Source of the DNA: Hyphomicrobiales bacterium
GTDB taxonomy: Bacteria > Pseudomonadota > Alphaproteobacteria > Rhizobiales > Beijerinckiaceae
Direction of reading: 5' to 3'
Assembly (NCBI GenBank): GCA_947455725.1
Contig: CANGPL010000021.1
Location: forward strand, 1 to 40,589
DNA length: 40,589 nucleotides
The position numbers and the translations under genes were made by a program. Below the pieces are notes generated by a model that saw only the letters and a list, made by a program, of their open reading frames with translations, was not told the origin of the DNA and searched no databases. Shown piece after piece: positions 39,343 to 40,589 of the stretch; within the stretch, counting starts at the first letter, position 1, and each line of letters starts with the position of its first letter.

Positions 39343-40589
39343 ATGCGCGCGGTAATTTACGCAAGATACTCATCTGATTTACAACGAGAGGCTTCAATCG
39401 AAGATCAAGTTCGCGAATGTAATCGCCTTGCGGAAAAGCTTGGCTGTCACGTGATTGGAACATTTTTTGATTCGGCCATCAGCGGATCAACCGATAATCG
39501 CCCCGGCCTTCAATCCCTTTTGCAGCAGGTAAAATCAGGGTTAGTTGATGTTGTAATTGCAGAAGCTCTCGATCGCATTTCACGCGATCAAGAACATATT
39601 GCGGGTATTTTTAAACAAGTCTCATTCTGGCAAGCAAAAATACAAACAATTGCCGAAGGAGAAATTAGTGAACTTCATATCGGCCTTAAAGGCACGATGA
39701 ATGCACTTTTCTTGAAAGATCTAGCCGAGAAAATTAGACGCGGACAAAAAGGAAGGGCGATTGCAAAACGTTCTCCGGGTGGTCTCCCCTACGGCTATGA
39801 TGTTGTTCGGCGCTTTGGTTCCGACGGTAAACCTGATTCAGGCTTGCGGGCGATCAACCCTGAACAAGCAGCCGTAATTCGAGAGATCTTTTGTAAATAC
39901 GGATCTGGTATCTCCGTTCGTACAATAGCAAAATCTCTTAATCAGTCAGGCATCAAGGCGCCGCGCGGCGGCCAATGGAATGTTTCAACCATCACCGGCA
40001 ACCGGGCGCGTCGTGACGGCATTTTATGGAACGAAGCTTATCTGGGCAAAGTTCTCTACAACCGTCAAAAGTTTGTAAAAGATCCAAAAACGGGAAAGCG
40101 TATACCGCGCATTAACCCTCAAAAGGATTGGGTTGTCACTGATGTCCCTGAGCTCAGGATTATCAGCGACGACGAATGGTCTTTGGTTCACCAGCGCCTC
40201 GATAGAAAGCAGGATTTACCTTTAACTAAAAGAAGGAATCCTCGCCGGCTATTCTCGGGTCTAATTCGTTGTAGCGAGTGCGGCGGCCCAATGACCATTG
40301 TTGGCGAAGGTCGAATTAGCTGCAGCAGTCATCGGGAAAAAGGTACATGTTCGAACAATAAAAAAATCTCGGTTGAGCGTGTGGAAAACGCCGTCCTAAA
40401 TGGCATTAAAGAGCAAATGTTAGAACCAAGCCTGCTCCAGGAATTTGAGAATGCCTTTAATTCCACAATCAAGGAATTAGCCGAGAACGACTCGAATAAT
40501 GCCCAAAGCCATCAAAAGTCACTTCTATCAATTACCCAGCAAATTGAGAGAATTGTCGATTCAATTACCGTTGCAGGACCAATGCCCTC
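39343..40589 (+). CDS. Large serine recombinase (partial)
   Basis: The frame is open to the right window edge, giving about 415 residues with the C-terminus missing. The N-terminal resolvase domain starts MRAVIYARYSSDLQ, with the nucleophile Ser in YARYSSD, and continues to AEALDRISRDQE. A recombinase domain follows (GRAIAKRSPGGLPYGYDV, then the segment with LNQSGIKAPRGGQWN and YLGKVLYNR). The zinc ribbon then supplies cysteines in IRCSECGGPM and ISCSSHREKGTCSNN. A helical, probably coiled-coil, region begins at the end. TAGGAG lies six bases before the ATG. It is the third gene of a recombinase operon otherwise built of tyrosine recombinases. Confidence 0.93.
   Translation, partial: MRAVIYARYSSDLQREASIEDQVRECNRLAEKLGCHVIGTFFDSAISGSTDNRPGLQSLLQQVKSGLVDVVIAEALDRISRDQEHIAGIFKQVSFWQAKIQTIAEGEISELHIGLKGTMNALFLKDLAEKIRRGQKGRAIAKRSPGGLPYGYDVVRRFGSDGKPDSGLRAINPEQAAVIREIFCKYGSGISVRTIAKSLNQSGIKAPRGGQWNVSTITGNRARRDGILWNEAYLGKVLYNRQKFVKDPKTGKRIPRINPQKDWVVTDVPELRIISDDEWSLVHQRLDRKQDLPLTKRRNPRRLFSGLIRCSECGGPMTIVGEGRISCSSHREKGTCSNNKKISVERVENAVLNGIKEQMLEPSLLQEFENAFNSTIKELAENDSNNAQSHQKSLLSITQQIERIVDSITVAGPMP

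Larger units (their letters stand above)
35502..40589. mobile_element. Left border of an integrated genomic element (partial)
   Basis: The segment begins at the tRNA-Thr 3' fragment and carries two small unknown ORFs, two tyrosine recombinases and a large serine recombinase, all rightward. The far end is outside the window. The recombinase genes are visibly more AT-rich than the catabolic genes to the left, which fits separate origin. No transfer, phage structural or cargo genes are visible here, so the element type (integrative mobilisable element, prophage remnant or other) is open. Confidence 0.7.

Noticed and set aside
1-40589. CRISPR arrays, rRNA genes and intact insertion sequences
   Set aside because: No regularly spaced repeats, no rRNA-like sequence and no transposase gene with inverted ends were seen by eye.

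Overview
The window looks like chromosome of an alphaproteobacterium, most likely a Hyphomicrobiales (Rhizobiales) relative. The reasons are a rhizobial-type inositol 2-dehydrogenase, a MocD/MocE/MocF-type oxygenase set known from rhizopine catabolism in rhizobia, and FrcBCA-style sugar ABC transporters with single-domain ATPases. Base composition is near 50% GC by eye, with AT-rich intergenic stretches. No rRNA genes, CRISPR array or complete tRNA were seen. The species cannot be named from the sequence alone.

Layout. (1) 1-3.6 kb, leftward: alpha/beta hydrolase, periplasmic sugar-binding protein and a duplicated-domain sugar ABC ATPase cut by the window edge. (2) 3.6-4.8 kb: AT-rich gap with no convincing gene. 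(3) 4.8-12.9 kb: a block flanked by two paralogous LacI regulators. It holds a membrane di-iron hydroxylase, a PanB-like protein that has lost its metal ligands, and a leftward operon mocD-mocE-iolG-mocF. (4) 13.1-17.0 kb: IolI-like isomerase and an inositol/rhizopine-type ABC transporter. (5) 17.3-26.1 kb: a third LacI regulator, the leftward operon iolD-iolC-iolB-iolJ and the divergent operon of two Gfo/Idh/MocA dehydrogenases flanking iolE. (6) 26.6-35.5 kb: a galactonate-type sugar-acid locus. It has a DapA-family aldolase, a third ABC transporter, a GntR regulator, an SDR dehydrogenase, two divergent DgoD-type dehydratases and an SMP-30 lactonase. (7) 35.5 kb to the end: the border of an integrated element. 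It is marked by the 3' half of a tRNA-Thr gene, followed by two unknown ORFs, two overlapping tyrosine recombinases and a large serine recombinase cut by the window end.

How it fits together. Regions 3-5 read as one cyclitol catabolon. A binding-protein transporter imports an inositol-type compound. MocD (membrane di-iron oxygenase), fed by MocF (reductase) and MocE (Rieske ferredoxin), would remove an O-methyl group, as proposed for 3-O-methyl-scyllo-inosamine in rhizobia. IolG and two further dehydrogenases make inososes, and IolE, IolD, IolB, IolC and IolJ take these to dihydroxyacetone phosphate and malonate semialdehyde. The semialdehyde dehydrogenase IolA is not in the window. Embedding iolG inside the oxygenase operon ties demethylation directly to ring oxidation. 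Likely substrates are O-methyl inositols or rhizopine-like compounds, but this is inference. Recurrent TTCTATCA elements upstream of both the mocD operon and the transporter operon suggest that the second LacI regulator controls both.

The most unusual items are the iolG-containing oxygenase operon with its neighbouring PanB-like pseudo-enzyme, and the mixed tyrosine/tyrosine/serine recombinase cassette next to a tRNA-Thr fragment.
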